The notes: generated from the sequence alone by a model not told the origin. Shown: positions 8,116-16,895, counted from the first letter of the stretch. The stretch: DNA of 64,000 nt from JAAUUE01 sp943370025 (GCA_943370025.1 CALRPI020000023.1:1-64000), one strand, 5' to 3'. Program-made: numbers and translations.

Positions 8116-8531
8116 TATTCCCCCCGTGCTTGGCGAATCTGTTTGAGACGTTGAGCGATCGCTTCAATTTGCTCCATACTTGCCGTGTCCAGACTATCGG
8201 CAAAGGCAGCAACTATATCTGGATTCCCCACTGCCAGAAATTTTTGTAATTGCTGGTGCGCTTGGACTGCTTGTGCCTGTTCTCGACTGATGAGAGCTTG
8301 CCAAATAAATGCTCTTTCTGAGGATGTACAAGTTAGCCAACCTTTGTTCTGCAAACGGCGGAGAACTGTGGTCACCGAGGTGTATGCCAATTCCCGATCG
8401 GGGTCGGCGAGGATGCGATCGTGAATCTGTTTCACAGTCACATTTCCCAGATCCCAAATAATTTCTAAGATTTCTGTCTCTAGGGGACCAAGGGAAAGTT
8501 GTTTAGGGCGATATTCCGGTAAAGGAGCCAT
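8115..8531 (-). CDS. petR: BlaI/MecI/CopY-family repressor, PetR-like
   Basis: The 138-residue winged-helix protein has the BlaI/CopY pattern: LGPLETEILEIIWDLGN at about 13-29, VTVKQIHDRIL, and the recognition-helix region TSVTTVLRRLQNKGWL, followed by a C-terminal dimerisation part. It is the DNA-binding half of the copper-responsive pair with the downstream M56 protease. It is divergent from petJ, with about 250 bases shared between the two starts. In Synechocystis the orthologue acts on petJ and petE; petE is not in this window. The family name alone would suggest beta-lactam resistance, but nothing nearby supports that. Confidence 0.85.
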   Translation of the reverse strand: MAPLPEYRPKQLSLGPLETEILEIIWDLGNVTVKQIHDRILADPDRELAYTSVTTVLRRLQNKGWLTCTSSERAFIWQALISREQAQAVQAHQQLQKFLAVGNPDIVAAFADSLDTASMEQIEAIAQRLKQIRQARGE

Positions 8532-8595
8532 AGATATTTATCAAGAATTTTTAATTAGTGAAATTTCTATATTAAGAAACCTTACAGCAAGTTTT

Positions 8596-8604
8596 ACAAA
8601 CTGT
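8596..8604. promoter_or_regulatory. Possible weak operator dyad between petR and petJ
   Basis: ACA-AAC-TGT forms a short dyad, and a second TTACA half-site lies at 8582-8586. BlaI-family operators contain ACA/TGT half-sites. The match is weak and is listed only because it is central in the divergent region. Confidence 0.25.
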
Positions 8605-8670
8605 CTTTTGACTCTTGATGATACCAGCAATAGCATCTTTATGAGATTTAGTCTCAGAAGCTATTTATTC

Positions 8671-8753
8671 AGAAGTTATTTATAAAGTGTAGTTTTTCGC
8701 CCTCGTTGGGGGCGAAAAATCTTGCCATTTGGCCATTTTATAAATGGCTTTTC
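8671..8753 (+). repeat. Family B element, copy B3, forming the petJ leader
   Basis: AGAAGTTATTTATAAAGT and CATTTTATAAATGGCTTTTC surround a hairpin TTTTTCGCCCTCG with GGGGGCGAAAAA. It ends 27 bases before the petJ ATG. It therefore lies between any petR operator and the petJ start codon. Confidence 0.8.
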
Positions 8754-8780
8754 ATTGATTTAATTAGGAGAATGCTGTTT

Positions 8781-9143
8781 ATGTCGAAATTTATGCCTCG
8801 ATTTTTGTCAAGAGTCTTCGCGATCGCTTGTCTATTGTTTGCCCTAGCTACCTTTAACCTCGCCACTGTCGCCCCTGCCCAAGCTGCTGACCTCGCAGCG
8901 GGAGCCAACATTTTTACAGCTAACTGTTCTGGTTGTCACCTAGGCGGCAAAAATGTCATCATGCCCGACAAAACCCTGCAAAAAGCTGCCCTAGAGAAAT
9001 ACACCATGAACTCTATCGAAGCTATTACTACCCAAGTCACCAATGGTAAGGGTGCCATGCCTGCTTTTAAGGGACGTTTAACCGATGAACAAATTGGCAA
9101 TGTAGCTGCCTACGTTTTGGATAAATCTGAAAAAGGTTGGTAA
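8781..9143 (+). CDS. petJ: Cytochrome c6
   Basis: Cytochrome c6 carries electrons in the thylakoid lumen from cytochrome b6f to photosystem I and replaces plastocyanin when copper is scarce. The 120-residue precursor has a Sec signal (basic start, hydrophobic RVFAIACLLFALATF, APAQA cleavage site near residue 35). The mature protein begins ADLAAG. The heme site CSGCH is at 49-53, and the axial Met is in GAMPAF. ATG 8781 is chosen because TAGGAG lies ten bases upstream; a longer frame from 8706 would translate repeat B3. It is divergent from petR. Confidence 0.95.
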   Translation: MSKFMPRFLSRVFAIACLLFALATFNLATVAPAQAADLAAGANIFTANCSGCHLGGKNVIMPDKTLQKAALEKYTMNSIEAITTQVTNGKGAMPAFKGRLTDEQIGNVAAYVLDKSEKGW

Positions 9144-9209
9144 GCTAAGCTAGAGCAAATTATCTTTGGTAATTGATAACTTCACTTGCTTTCGGCGAGG
9201 GAAGTTATA

Positions 9210-9311
9210 TATAGCAATCCTAAATGGTTTCACCCACCGAAGGCGGGTGAAACCATCTACCAGAATCAGTTTGACTTGGCAACTGTTAGAAAATAATTTA
9301 GAACTGCTATA
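9210..9311. repeat. Family A element, copy A4
   Basis: It has TATAGCAATCCTAAAT and ATTTAGAACTGCTATA termini, and a GGTTTCACCC hairpin with one unpaired position. It is the same subtype as 292-393, including the shared tail GACTTGGCAACTGTTAGAAA. Confidence 0.85.
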
Positions 9312-9349
9312 TAGAGGATTATGAGAAGCTAAATCCATGAAATTAATCT

Positions 9350-10273
9350 ATGAAACTAATTAGTTGGTATTTCTGTTTTAGCTTATTTATTTTTAGCTTA
9401 TTTATTCAATTGTGGTTATTTCCTCTGCCAGCGTGGGCTGGGGATTTGGAAAAAATCGAAACTGCAAAATTATTTGATTTGGCTATACGCCATGCCCAGA
9501 CGGGTAATTACCAACAAGCAGTGGTGGAATTTACCACGGTAATTGAGCAAGATCAAACCAAATCTAATGCCTATCTTAATCGTTGTTTTGCTTATCTTCA
9601 GCTAGAAGATTATTTAGAATCTCTCGCAGATTGCAGCGAAGTTATTAAGCTCAATCCCCAAACCCAAGATGCCTATCTACATCGGGGTTTAGCTAACTAT
9701 CGCTTAGGTCGGTATGCCCAAGCTTTAGTTGATTACGATCGCTTAATTAGCCTCAATCCGCAAAATTTTCGGGCTTACTATAATCGAGGTTTAGCAAAGG
9801 TAGGCATGGCAAACTATCTGGAGGCGATCGCAGACTATAATCATGCCTTAGATAATATTCCCCCGGAAGATGCCAGAAAAATTGCCATCGTCTACAACGA
9901 CCGGGGTTTAGCCTATTTTTTGCAGGGGGATATTGACCAAGCAAAAGCTGATTTTAACCATGCCATTGCTCTAGACCGCCGAGATGCCCGGAGCTATTTT
10001 AATCTTGCCTGCATTTACCATCACCAAGGTTCTTTGCAAAAGGCGATCGCTAACTTCACCACCACCCTAGAACTAGACCCCAATCAACCAGAGGCTTATA
10101 AAAGCCGGGGGCTAATCTATCAAAAACTGGGGAATACAACCCTAGCCTTGGCGGATCTTTACCAAGCGGCTAAAGTATACCGGCTTCAGGGACAAGTTAC
10201 CGACTATCAAACCATTATGCAGATGATTGAGGCGATCGATCAGGTGCGATCTCAGGAGATGGCAATTAGTTAA
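9350..10273 (+). CDS. Secreted TPR-repeat protein
   Basis: The 307-residue protein has an N-terminal signal peptide (hydrophobic residues 4-25, LPAWAG cleavage region near 31). About six tetratricopeptide repeats follow, from residue 42 to 285, with spaced motifs such as AYLNRCFAYLQLEDY, AYYNRGLAKVGMANY and AYKSRGLIYQKLGN. TPR arrays bind partner proteins; the location would be periplasm or thylakoid lumen. No enzymatic domain is visible. It follows petJ on the same strand, but repeat A4 lies between, so a functional link is not established. Confidence 0.8.
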   Translation: MKLISWYFCFSLFIFSLFIQLWLFPLPAWAGDLEKIETAKLFDLAIRHAQTGNYQQAVVEFTTVIEQDQTKSNAYLNRCFAYLQLEDYLESLADCSEVIKLNPQTQDAYLHRGLANYRLGRYAQALVDYDRLISLNPQNFRAYYNRGLAKVGMANYLEAIADYNHALDNIPPEDARKIAIVYNDRGLAYFLQGDIDQAKADFNHAIALDRRDARSYFNLACIYHHQGSLQKAIANFTTTLELDPNQPEAYKSRGLIYQKLGNTTLALADLYQAAKVYRLQGQVTDYQTIMQMIEAIDQVRSQEMAIS

Positions 10274-10396
10274 CCTCATGGGGCAGCTTTTAGGAACTTG
10301 AGTTATGGGGATTGTAGAGATGAGAACAGTGACCTGATCACAGGCACTTTCCAAGTATTTGATTTAAAATTGAAGAATAACTCCTCTATCCCCACC

Positions 10397-10915
10397 ATGC
10401 GCCAAAATCTAGCCATTCTTGCCAGTACTGTCTTAATCATCAGCCCCTTTTCTATCCCGACTCTAGCCTTTGCGGCTGGTGTTCCCTTAGATAATCTCAC
10501 CTCGAATTATCCGACCTTCAATAATCTCACTTCAAATAATCTCAATCATTCAAATACCTCTGGGAGTATTGCCTCTCCCGTTGAAGTTCCCATGCTCCTT
10601 GCCCAAAATAACCGAGCAAGACGGATTGAGTTTGTACCGGGAGCTTCGACTGCCACTGTCAGCAGTTCTGTGGTGCGGGGCGATCGAGCAATCTATGTAT
10701 TGCGGGGCGATCGAGGGCAAACCATGTCGGTCACTATTGACTCCAGCCAAGAACAGGGAGGGGCATCGTTTGATGTGATTAGCCCTAATGGAGAAATTCT
10801 CAGCAGCGGTGCTACCAGCTTTCGGCAAGCACTACCCCAGTCTGGAGACTATCGAATTATTGTCGGCGGCTCCCGTGGCAATGCTTCCTTCAGTATGATG
10901 GTATCGATTAATTAA
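10397..10915 (+). CDS. Secreted protein with a PPC-like beta domain
   Basis: The start ATG 10397 (MRQNLAILASTVLII) gives 172 residues with a clear signal peptide ending around TLAFAAG. After an Asn/Ser/Thr-rich spacer, residues about 70-172 form a beta-sandwich pattern like bacterial pre-peptidase C-terminal domains (VRGDRAIYVLRGDRGQTM, FDVISPNGEIL, SGDYRIIVGG). Such domains aid secretion or binding and have no catalysis of their own. Here no protease domain is attached. A longer frame from 10298 lacks a signal peptide at its start and is unlikely. Confidence 0.65.
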   Translation: MRQNLAILASTVLIISPFSIPTLAFAAGVPLDNLTSNYPTFNNLTSNNLNHSNTSGSIASPVEVPMLLAQNNRARRIEFVPGASTATVSSSVVRGDRAIYVLRGDRGQTMSVTIDSSQEQGGASFDVISPNGEILSSGATSFRQALPQSGDYRIIVGGSRGNASFSMMVSIN

Positions 10916-10919
10916 TCAA

Positions 10920-10967
10920 GTAGTTTTTGTGGGGGCTGAGGATCGTCGAAGCCTACACACAAAACAT
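10920..10967. terminator. Hairpin after the PPC-like gene
   Basis: TTTTGTGGGGGCT and AGCCTACACACAAAA pair imperfectly across GAGGATCGTCGA, the same loop family as 933-975. Confidence 0.5.
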
Positions 10968-10990
10968 TACATAAAAATGCTGTAATTAAG

Positions 10991-11071
10991 ATGCTATTTA
11001 TAAAATCTAATTTTGCGCCCCCGGAGGGGGCGCAAAATCAGAACTTCTAGCCACTTTATAAATGACCTTTA
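10991..11071 (+). repeat. Family B element, copy B4, leader of the next gene
   Basis: ATGCTATTTATAAAATCTAA and CCACTTTATAAATGACCTTT flank a perfect hairpin ATTTTGCGCCCCC/GGGGGCGCAAAAT. It ends 10 bases before the ATG at 11082, so it must supply most of the ribosome-binding region. Confidence 0.85.
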
Positions 11072-11081
11072 CTAAAAAATC

Positions 11082-11264
11082 ATGAGTAGCTCAGAAAAAT
11101 TCCCAGTTTATATTTTTGCTTCTGTTTTAGGGCTAACGATCGCCATCTATTTATTGAGGGGGATGGGGGTGTTGGGTTTTATTCCCGGTGGCACCCTTTG
11201 GGTTTTAATCTTGCTATCGATCGCTAGTGGCATCGTCTACGGCATCCAAAAAACCCGCCGCTAA
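11082..11264 (+). CDS. Small conserved two-helix membrane protein
   Basis: The 60-residue protein has two predicted membrane segments (about 8-25 and 37-53) joined by the short loop MGVLGFIPGGT, and ends in a basic tail QKTRR. Family and function are not recognised. Codon use and the HIP1-like AACGATCGCC within it match the neighbourhood, so it looks like a real gene. The ATG is immediately preceded by repeat B4. Confidence 0.65.
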   Translation: MSSSEKFPVYIFASVLGLTIAIYLLRGMGVLGFIPGGTLWVLILLSIASGIVYGIQKTRR

Positions 11265-11338
11265 AATAACAAAGTTGAGCTTTACCATTGATAAAATGCG
11301 CAATAGACTGGTTATAACTACAACCAAATGGAGTTAAT

Positions 11339-11857
11339 ATGTCACTTTTTGATCAAGTTTTAGGGGCGATCGCCAACCCCGCCCAGCCAGCTAGTACCAA
11401 CCAACTAAGTAGTATTATCACCGCCGCCCAAGCCCTTGGTAGCCAGCATGGAGTTGACCCCGGCACAACCCAAACTATTCTCTCCATTGTGGGCAACTAT
11501 GCCCAATCATCCCTCAGCCAACAGCAGCAAGCCAACCCCGGACAGGCTCAAGCGATCGTCAATCAATTTAGCGGCACGAATCCCAATGCCCAAGCAGTCC
11601 AAGCCCTCTTCACTCCAGAAATTCAGGCTCAGGTCGCCCAAGAAATATCCCAAAGAACGGGTATCGATCGCCAACAAGTCCAAGCTTTTCTGCCTATGGT
11701 CGTCCCCTTGGTGCTGAACCTCCTCCAGATGGGCGATAACCCCAGTACTGGCACCAATTCCACCCTGAATAGTTTTTTAGATGCTGATGGTAGCGGCAGT
11801 GTGGATATTGGCGATGCCATGCAGTTAGCGGCGAAATTCATGAGTCAACCCCGCTAA
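11339..11857 (+). CDS. DUF937-like protein with a C-terminal EF-hand-type loop
   Basis: The 172-residue soluble protein begins MSLFDQVLGAIANP and is rich in Gln and Ala, with helical repeats resembling DUF937 (YidB-like) proteins. Near the C-terminus, residues about 148-160 read DADGSGSVDIGDA, a calcium-binding EF-hand/dockerin-like loop with acids at the right spacing. Function is unknown. GGAG five bases before the ATG supports this start. Confidence 0.7.
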   Translation: MSLFDQVLGAIANPAQPASTNQLSSIITAAQALGSQHGVDPGTTQTILSIVGNYAQSSLSQQQQANPGQAQAIVNQFSGTNPNAQAVQALFTPEIQAQVAQEISQRTGIDRQQVQAFLPMVVPLVLNLLQMGDNPSTGTNSTLNSFLDADGSGSVDIGDAMQLAAKFMSQPR

Positions 11858-11868
11858 TGCCAAATAAA

Positions 11869-11906
11869 GTTGTTGCAGGCTTCGATAACCCTCAGCCTGC
11901 AACAAC
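11869..11906. terminator. Hairpin after the DUF937-like gene
   Basis: GTTGTTGCAGGCT and AGCCTGCAACAAC pair perfectly across TCGATAACCCTC, eleven bases after the stop codon. No long T-run follows. Confidence 0.65.
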
Positions 11907-11950
11907 GTCCATAAATCTAGATAATTTGTTGGCGGTACGTAAATCCAAAT

Positions 11951-12070
11951 AATACCAAATCTTATTTTATTAATATCCTTATGCAAGGCGGTTGAAACCG
12001 CTGTTACAAGAGCAAAGTCCGCCTACGCGGACTCGGAAAATAGGGACACTATCATAACCAATTTTGGTAT
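11951..12070. repeat. Family D-like element, copy D4
   Basis: AATACCAAAT and ATTTTGGTAT form the ends of a 120-bp unit holding two small hairpins, GCGGTTGAAACCGC and AGTCCGCCTACGCGGACT. A degraded piece with TTATTAATATCCTTA and the GGCGGTTGAAACC segment recurs at 46261-46320. Confidence 0.65.
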
Positions 12071-12095
12071 ACAAAAAGGGTAAAACCCTTTTTGT
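12071..12095 (-). terminator. Terminator of ppsA
   Basis: ACAAAAAGGG and CCCTTTTTGT pair around TAAAA, 13 bases beyond the ppsA stop codon on the minus strand. Confidence 0.75.
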
Positions 12096-12107
12096 ATTTA
12101 GTAAGTC

Positions 12108-14543
12108 CTATCTTTCACCCTCTACTTTGGCGATCGCTAACCTCGTTTTCAAGACAGTATCTGGGTTGAGACTAATAGAATCAATGCCTAACTCTACTAA
12201 GAACTGGGCAAATTCGGGGTAATCACTGGGAGCTTGACCACAGATGCCAATCTTGCGACCATTTCGTTTGGCTCCGGCGATCGCCATTTCCACTATCCGT
12301 TTTACTCCGATATTCCGTTCATCAAAGATACTGGCAACCAGAGCAGAATCTCGATCTAAGCCCAATGTAAGTTGGGTCAGATCGTTGGAACCAATGGAAA
12401 AACCATCAAAAACTGCGCTAAATTCATCCACCATCAACACATTGCTGGGCAGTTCACACATGACATAGACCTGCAATCCATTTACCCCCTTCTCTAGCCC
12501 GTGTTTTGCCATTTCCGCCAAGACTTTTTGGCCTTCCTCTGGAGTGCGACAGAAGGGAATCATGGGTATGACATTGGTTAAGCCCATCTCATCCCGGACT
12601 CGCTTCAGGGCTTGGCATTCTAGAGCATAAGCCTCTCGATAGTTAGGATCGTAGTAACGAGATGCTCCCCGCCAGCCGATCATTGGGTTTTCTTCGGCAG
12701 GTTCAAATTGTCTGCCCCCCAAGAGATTGGCATACTCATTGCTCTTAAAGTCTGACATTCTGACTACTACTGGCTTGGGATAAAAAGCTGCTGCGATCGT
12801 ACCAATGCCGTAGGCTAATTTATCTACAAAAAATTGGGGTTTATCAGAGTAACTGGCGGTGAGTTCGGCAATCTCTTTTTTGGCGACTTCATCGGTTAAG
12901 CGATCGTAGTGGATTAAAGCCAAGGGGTGGGCTTTAATATGGTTGGCAATAATAAACTCTAGCCGCGCCAAGCCCACGCCATCACAGGGAATCCCCGCCC
13001 GACTAAAGGCTTTTTCGGGATTACCCACATTCATTAAAATTTGGGTTCGAGTTGGGGGCAGTGCATCCAACTGGGTCTGACAAATTTCAAACTTCAGCAA
13101 CCCCGGATAGACATTCCCCGCCTCCCCTTCAGCACAGGAAACTGTAATTTCTGAGCCAGTAGTTAAGACTTCTGTGGCATTACCACAACCGACGATCGCC
13201 GGAATCCCCATTTCTCTAGCAATAATGGCGGCGTGACAGGTTCTGCCCCCTTGGTTGGTAATAATCGCACTGGCTTTCTTCATGATCGGCTCCCAATCTG
13301 GGTCGGTCTTATTCGTCACCAATACTTCCCCTGCTTGGAACAGGTCAATCTTACTCACATCCAAGATCACCCGTGCCTTGCCTTGACCGATCGCCTCTCC
13401 CACACTGCGCCCTTGGATCAACACCGGGGCAGTTTCCCGTAATTCATAGCTTTCTAAAACATTACTCGCCTTTTGAGATTGCACAGTTTCCGGGCGGGCT
13501 TGGACAATAAATAATTCTTTGGTAATCCCGTCTTTTGCCCACTCAATATCCATCGGCGTATAAATGCCCCTAGCTTGGCTGTAGTGGTCTTCAATAATCA
13601 CCGCCCAGCGAGCTAACCGGAGAATTTCCTGATCTTGCAAACAGAAAAGTTTTTGCTCTTCGGGAACCACCTGTTCGTTTCTGACTCGTTTCGAGCCGCC
13701 CACATCGTAGATCATCCGCAGGGCTTTGGTGCCGACTCGTTTTTCGAGGATTGGCTCAAATCCTGTCTTCAGGGTGGGCTTAAAGACTAGGTATTCATCA
13801 GGATTGACAGCCCCTTGGACAATATTTTCCCCCAAACCATAGGCGGCGGTGATTACCGCCGCATTCTTAAAGCCGGTTTCGGGATCGATTGAGAACATCA
13901 CCCCCGAAGAGGCAAGGTCAGAACGCACCATTTTTTGGATACCCACCGATAGGGCAACTTGAAAATGATCAAAACCCCTAGCCTGACGATAGGAAATCGC
14001 CCGATCGGTAAATATCGAAGCAAAGCATCTATGGCAAGCTTGCAGAATCGCTGTAATCCCTCTAATGTTTAGATAACTCTCCTGTTGACCAGCAAAACTA
14101 GCATCTGGTAAATCCTCGGCAGTGGCAGAAGAACGCACCGCCGCATCAGTATTCTGCCCGTAGGTAGCGCAAAGTTCTGCATAGGCTTTGGTAATTGCTG
14201 ACTGGAGATCATTGGGGAAGGGAGTATCGAGAATCAATTGCCTTGCCAATTGCCCAACTTGACGCAGATTCTGGATATCTTCCACATCTAAGTCTGCAAA
14301 AATCGTCCTTAGTTGCTGTTCGATCCCTGCTGCCTGAATAAAATAACGATAAGCATGGGCTGTAGTGGCAAATCCTTGGGGCACATTTACGCCTTGGGGG
14401 ATGAGTTGCTGAATCATTTCTCCAAGGGAAGCATTCTTCCCGCCTACGAGAGCCACATCTCCAATTCCCACCTCGGTAAACCACAGAACTAAAGATTGAT
14501 CTTTAGATAAGTTTTTTTGTCTTTCTTGCGTAGAGAAAACCAT
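12108..14543 (-). CDS. ppsA: Phosphoenolpyruvate synthase
   Basis: PpsA makes phosphoenolpyruvate from pyruvate and ATP, releasing AMP and phosphate, for gluconeogenic flow. The 811-residue protein has the N-terminal ATP-binding domain (GGKNASLGEM near 34-43; RSSATAEDLPDASFAGQQES), the swivelling phosphohistidine domain (GGRTCHAAIIAREMGIPAIV) and the C-terminal PEP-binding barrel (RMSDFKSNEYANLLGG, IPMIPFCRTPEEG, SIGSNDLTQLTLGLDRDS). AGGAGG lies eight bases before the ATG, one of the best ribosome-binding sites in the window. No PSRP regulator gene is adjacent. Confidence 0.97.
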   Translation of the reverse strand: MVFSTQERQKNLSKDQSLVLWFTEVGIGDVALVGGKNASLGEMIQQLIPQGVNVPQGFATTAHAYRYFIQAAGIEQQLRTIFADLDVEDIQNLRQVGQLARQLILDTPFPNDLQSAITKAYAELCATYGQNTDAAVRSSATAEDLPDASFAGQQESYLNIRGITAILQACHRCFASIFTDRAISYRQARGFDHFQVALSVGIQKMVRSDLASSGVMFSIDPETGFKNAAVITAAYGLGENIVQGAVNPDEYLVFKPTLKTGFEPILEKRVGTKALRMIYDVGGSKRVRNEQVVPEEQKLFCLQDQEILRLARWAVIIEDHYSQARGIYTPMDIEWAKDGITKELFIVQARPETVQSQKASNVLESYELRETAPVLIQGRSVGEAIGQGKARVILDVSKIDLFQAGEVLVTNKTDPDWEPIMKKASAIITNQGGRTCHAAIIAREMGIPAIVGCGNATEVLTTGSEITVSCAEGEAGNVYPGLLKFEICQTQLDALPPTRTQILMNVGNPEKAFSRAGIPCDGVGLARLEFIIANHIKAHPLALIHYDRLTDEVAKKEIAELTASYSDKPQFFVDKLAYGIGTIAAAFYPKPVVVRMSDFKSNEYANLLGGRQFEPAEENPMIGWRGASRYYDPNYREAYALECQALKRVRDEMGLTNVIPMIPFCRTPEEGQKVLAEMAKHGLEKGVNGLQVYVMCELPSNVLMVDEFSAVFDGFSIGSNDLTQLTLGLDRDSALVASIFDERNIGVKRIVEMAIAGAKRNGRKIGICGQAPSDYPEFAQFLVELGIDSISLNPDTVLKTRLAIAKVEGER

Positions 14544-14808
14544 GAAATTAGCCTCCTAAACATGTATTAATGTTTAATAATCTTCCGGAGTAATTTTCAA
14601 CAGACACAGTACCCAATCACCTTAGACAATCAACGCCTCTAAGAGATTCTTATTGCCAAGATTTAACTTCCTAAACTATCTAGGGATAACCTCTTGAGGA
14701 TGATGACTTGATATATTTATAATGTACATCTCGGCATCATAAATAAACCTAGTTGCATCAATTATTTACGATTTGACTATTTTATAAACATCACCAACAT
14801 TTAGAGAA
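14544..14808. other. 265-bp gap between ppsA and the divergent 2H pseudogene
   Basis: This AT-rich stretch should contain both promoters. No repeat, hairpin or open frame that I can support was found. Confidence 0.5.
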
Positions 14809-15297
14809 ATGACTAGAAGCTTACTAGTGATAAATTATCCGACGATCGATCAGGAAAGCTTCCATTGGATACAGCACCTGTGATAACGGCACGATCAGCT
14901 TTATTACAAAACTGTTGCTCCCCATTTCACGATTGTTTTTCCGGTGTTTGATTTGCCAGAAACAGCATTTATCCAACACATCCAGCAGGTAGTGTCAGAA
15001 ATTCCTGCCTTTGATTTTGTGTTGCGGTGTGCGGTGTTGGGTGATGATGCTTTTAGTGACTATATCTACGTTTTTCTCTTCCCTGATGAAGGGTATAGCA
15101 GGATCGTCAAGTTGCACGATCGCCTATACACGGGTATTATCACCCCGGAATTACGCCTCGATATTCCCTTTGTGCCCCACATTGGAATTGCCAACTCTCG
15201 GAATGCCCAAGAATGCAAGGATTTAGTTGATGCTCTTAATGCTACCCCCTTTGAGATCAGGGGCAGGGTTGAGAAACTGGATATTACAGCAGTTTGA
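14809..15297 (+). pseudogene. 2'-5' RNA ligase/2H phosphoesterase-like gene broken by two adjacent stop codons
   Basis: From ATG 14809 one frame reads MTRSLLVINYPTIDQESFHW..., meets TGA TAA at 14881-14886, and continues without shift as RHDQLYYKTVAPHFTIVFPV to the stop at 15295. The joined protein of about 160 residues has both 2H motifs, HFTI and HIGI (in FVPHIGIANSR), at the usual spacing. A GTG at 14944 could start the downstream part (117 residues), but it would lose HFTI, so that product should be inactive. CGA CAA changed to TGA TAA by two C-to-T changes would explain it. The last codons and stop come from repeat C2. Confidence 0.8.
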
Positions 15298-15389
15298 GAG
15301 TGGGTGGCTACAGCCACCCACTCTCAAACCCAACATTGATAAGACTTTCAATATTTGTGGTGTGTTTCATTTGAACGCGAAGTGCTGTA
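15285..15389 (-). repeat. Family C element, copy C2, overlapping a gene end
   Basis: A reverse-oriented 105-bp unit: TACAGCAGTTTGAGAGTGGG on the left and AACGCGAAGTGCTGTA on the right. The hairpin GAGAGTGGGTGGCTACAG pairs with its complement. It carries the stop codon of the preceding 2H frame. Confidence 0.85.
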
Positions 15390-15501
15390 TTTGGTATGAA
15401 GGCGATCGCATAGGGTCGATCGAGCGGGTTGGGCTAGAGCAGGATATTTAGAAGATGTGAATTCGACGAAAATCCCTAAAACCTTATAGTTTCGTTCTCA
15501 T

Positions 15502-15657
15502 GTTGTGCAGGGTTTCCTAAGGCTGGTTGAGCGAAGTCGAATTTATGCTGAGCGAAGCCGAAGTAACGAGCCCCCTAGAGCCGGACTTCGACTTCGCTCA
15601 GTCCTCATCTTGTGCAATTTGAATTCGATCAGGCTTTTAAAAAACATCAAACTCAAG
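15502..15657. repeat. Family E repeat, copy E1
   Basis: This 156-bp unit contains TCGACTTCGCTCAG-type segments. Its reverse complement is found nearly unchanged at 46105-46260, including the outer parts (GATCAGGCTTTTAAAAA; TTGTGCA-GGTTTCCT). No coding potential is seen. Confidence 0.8.
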
Positions 15658-15674
15658 TTTAGAAAAATGAATAT

Positions 15675-16895
15675 TTAGCTAGGCTCTACCCACTTGCCAT
15701 CGGCTTTGATCAGGTTAATCAACTCTAATACCCCCTGATCTTCTGGGACTTTTTTGATTTCTTCCCGTCCCCGGTAGAGGGAAATATAACCTGCTTGCTT
15801 GCCCACATAGCCGTAGTCGGCATCCGCCATTTCTCCCAAGCCATTGACGATGCAACCCATGACGGCAATATCTAAACCCGTTAGGTGTGCGGTGGCTTCT
15901 CGGACTTTGTGGAGAACTTCTTCAAGATTAAATAGGGTGCGTCCACAGGAAGGACAAGCTATGTACTCCACCATGGTTTTTCGCAAGCCGAGGGATTGGA
16001 GAATGCTGTAGCAAACGGGGATTTCTTTTTCTGGAGCCTCGGTGAGGGAAACCCGGATTGTGTCGCCAATGCCATCAGCCAAGAGGGTGGCGATGCCAGC
16101 GGTGGATTTAATTCTGCCGTATTCTCCGTCTCCGGCTTCGGTCACGCCCAAGTGCAGCGGGTAATCCATGCCTAGTTCATCCATGCGTTTTGCCATGAGG
16201 CGGTAGGCAGCGATCATCACGGTCACCCGTGAGGCTTTCAGGGAAATGACGATATTTCTAAAATCGAGGGATTCGCAAATGCCAATAAATTCTAGGGCTG
16301 ATTGCACCATGCCTTCTGGGGTGTCGCCGTAGGTGAAGAGCATTCTTTCGCCGATCGAGCCATGATTCACCCCAATCCGCATCGCCTTACCTTGATCTCG
16401 CAGGGAAATTACTAGGGGAGAAAGAGTTTCTCGGATTTTTTCGCCAATTTCATCGAACTCGGCTGGGGTATATTCGGTACGATCGCTCTTGGGTTTCTCA
16501 AATACATACAGCCCCGGATTGATCCGCACCTTTTCGATATGTTTAGCCACTTCTAGGGCAATCTTCACGCCGTTGTGATGCACATCGGCAACGAGGGGTA
16601 CATCTTGGTAGGTGGCAATTAATTTTTGTTTAATCTCAGCCAAGGCTTTGGCATGAGCCATGCTGGGGACGGTGACGCGGACAATTTCGCAACCAATTTC
16701 GTGCAAGCGGCGAATCCCCGCCACGGAGCCATCGATATCCAAAGTATCTTCGTTGATCATGGACTGAACAACTACGGGATGATTACTGCCGATCGAGATA
16801 TTTCCCACCTGCACAGTCCGGGTTTTGCGGCGATGAATGGCAGTATCAAAGGTAGGGGCACTGGGGTTAGCGATCGGGGCGATGAGGGTTTGCAT
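15675..16895 (-). CDS. ispG: 4-hydroxy-3-methylbut-2-enyl diphosphate synthase
   Basis: IspG (GcpE) is the [4Fe-4S] enzyme of the MEP isoprenoid pathway that converts MEcPP to HMBPP, probably with ferredoxin in cyanobacteria. The 406-residue protein has the TIM-barrel part (GSNHPVVVQSMINEDTLD, VADVHHNG, RINPGLY) and the cluster-binding C-terminal part with cysteines in CPSCGRTLF and MGCIVNGLGEM. ATG 16895 (MQTLIAPIANP) is preferred to the TTG three codons earlier. The gene is a single transcription unit by spacing. Confidence 0.96.
   Translation of the reverse strand: MQTLIAPIANPSAPTFDTAIHRRKTRTVQVGNISIGSNHPVVVQSMINEDTLDIDGSVAGIRRLHEIGCEIVRVTVPSMAHAKALAEIKQKLIATYQDVPLVADVHHNGVKIALEVAKHIEKVRINPGLYVFEKPKSDRTEYTPAEFDEIGEKIRETLSPLVISLRDQGKAMRIGVNHGSIGERMLFTYGDTPEGMVQSALEFIGICESLDFRNIVISLKASRVTVMIAAYRLMAKRMDELGMDYPLHLGVTEAGDGEYGRIKSTAGIATLLADGIGDTIRVSLTEAPEKEIPVCYSILQSLGLRKTMVEYIACPSCGRTLFNLEEVLHKVREATAHLTGLDIAVMGCIVNGLGEMADADYGYVGKQAGYISLYRGREEIKKVPEDQGVLELINLIKADGKWVEPS

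Noticed and set aside
7237..8531. Beta-lactam resistance regulators (blaI-blaR1)
   Set aside because: The membrane protein lacks a penicillin-binding sensor domain, no beta-lactamase is near, and petJ is divergent from the pair.
9150..9338. 62-residue minus-strand frame after petJ
   Set aside because: Made mostly of repeat A4.
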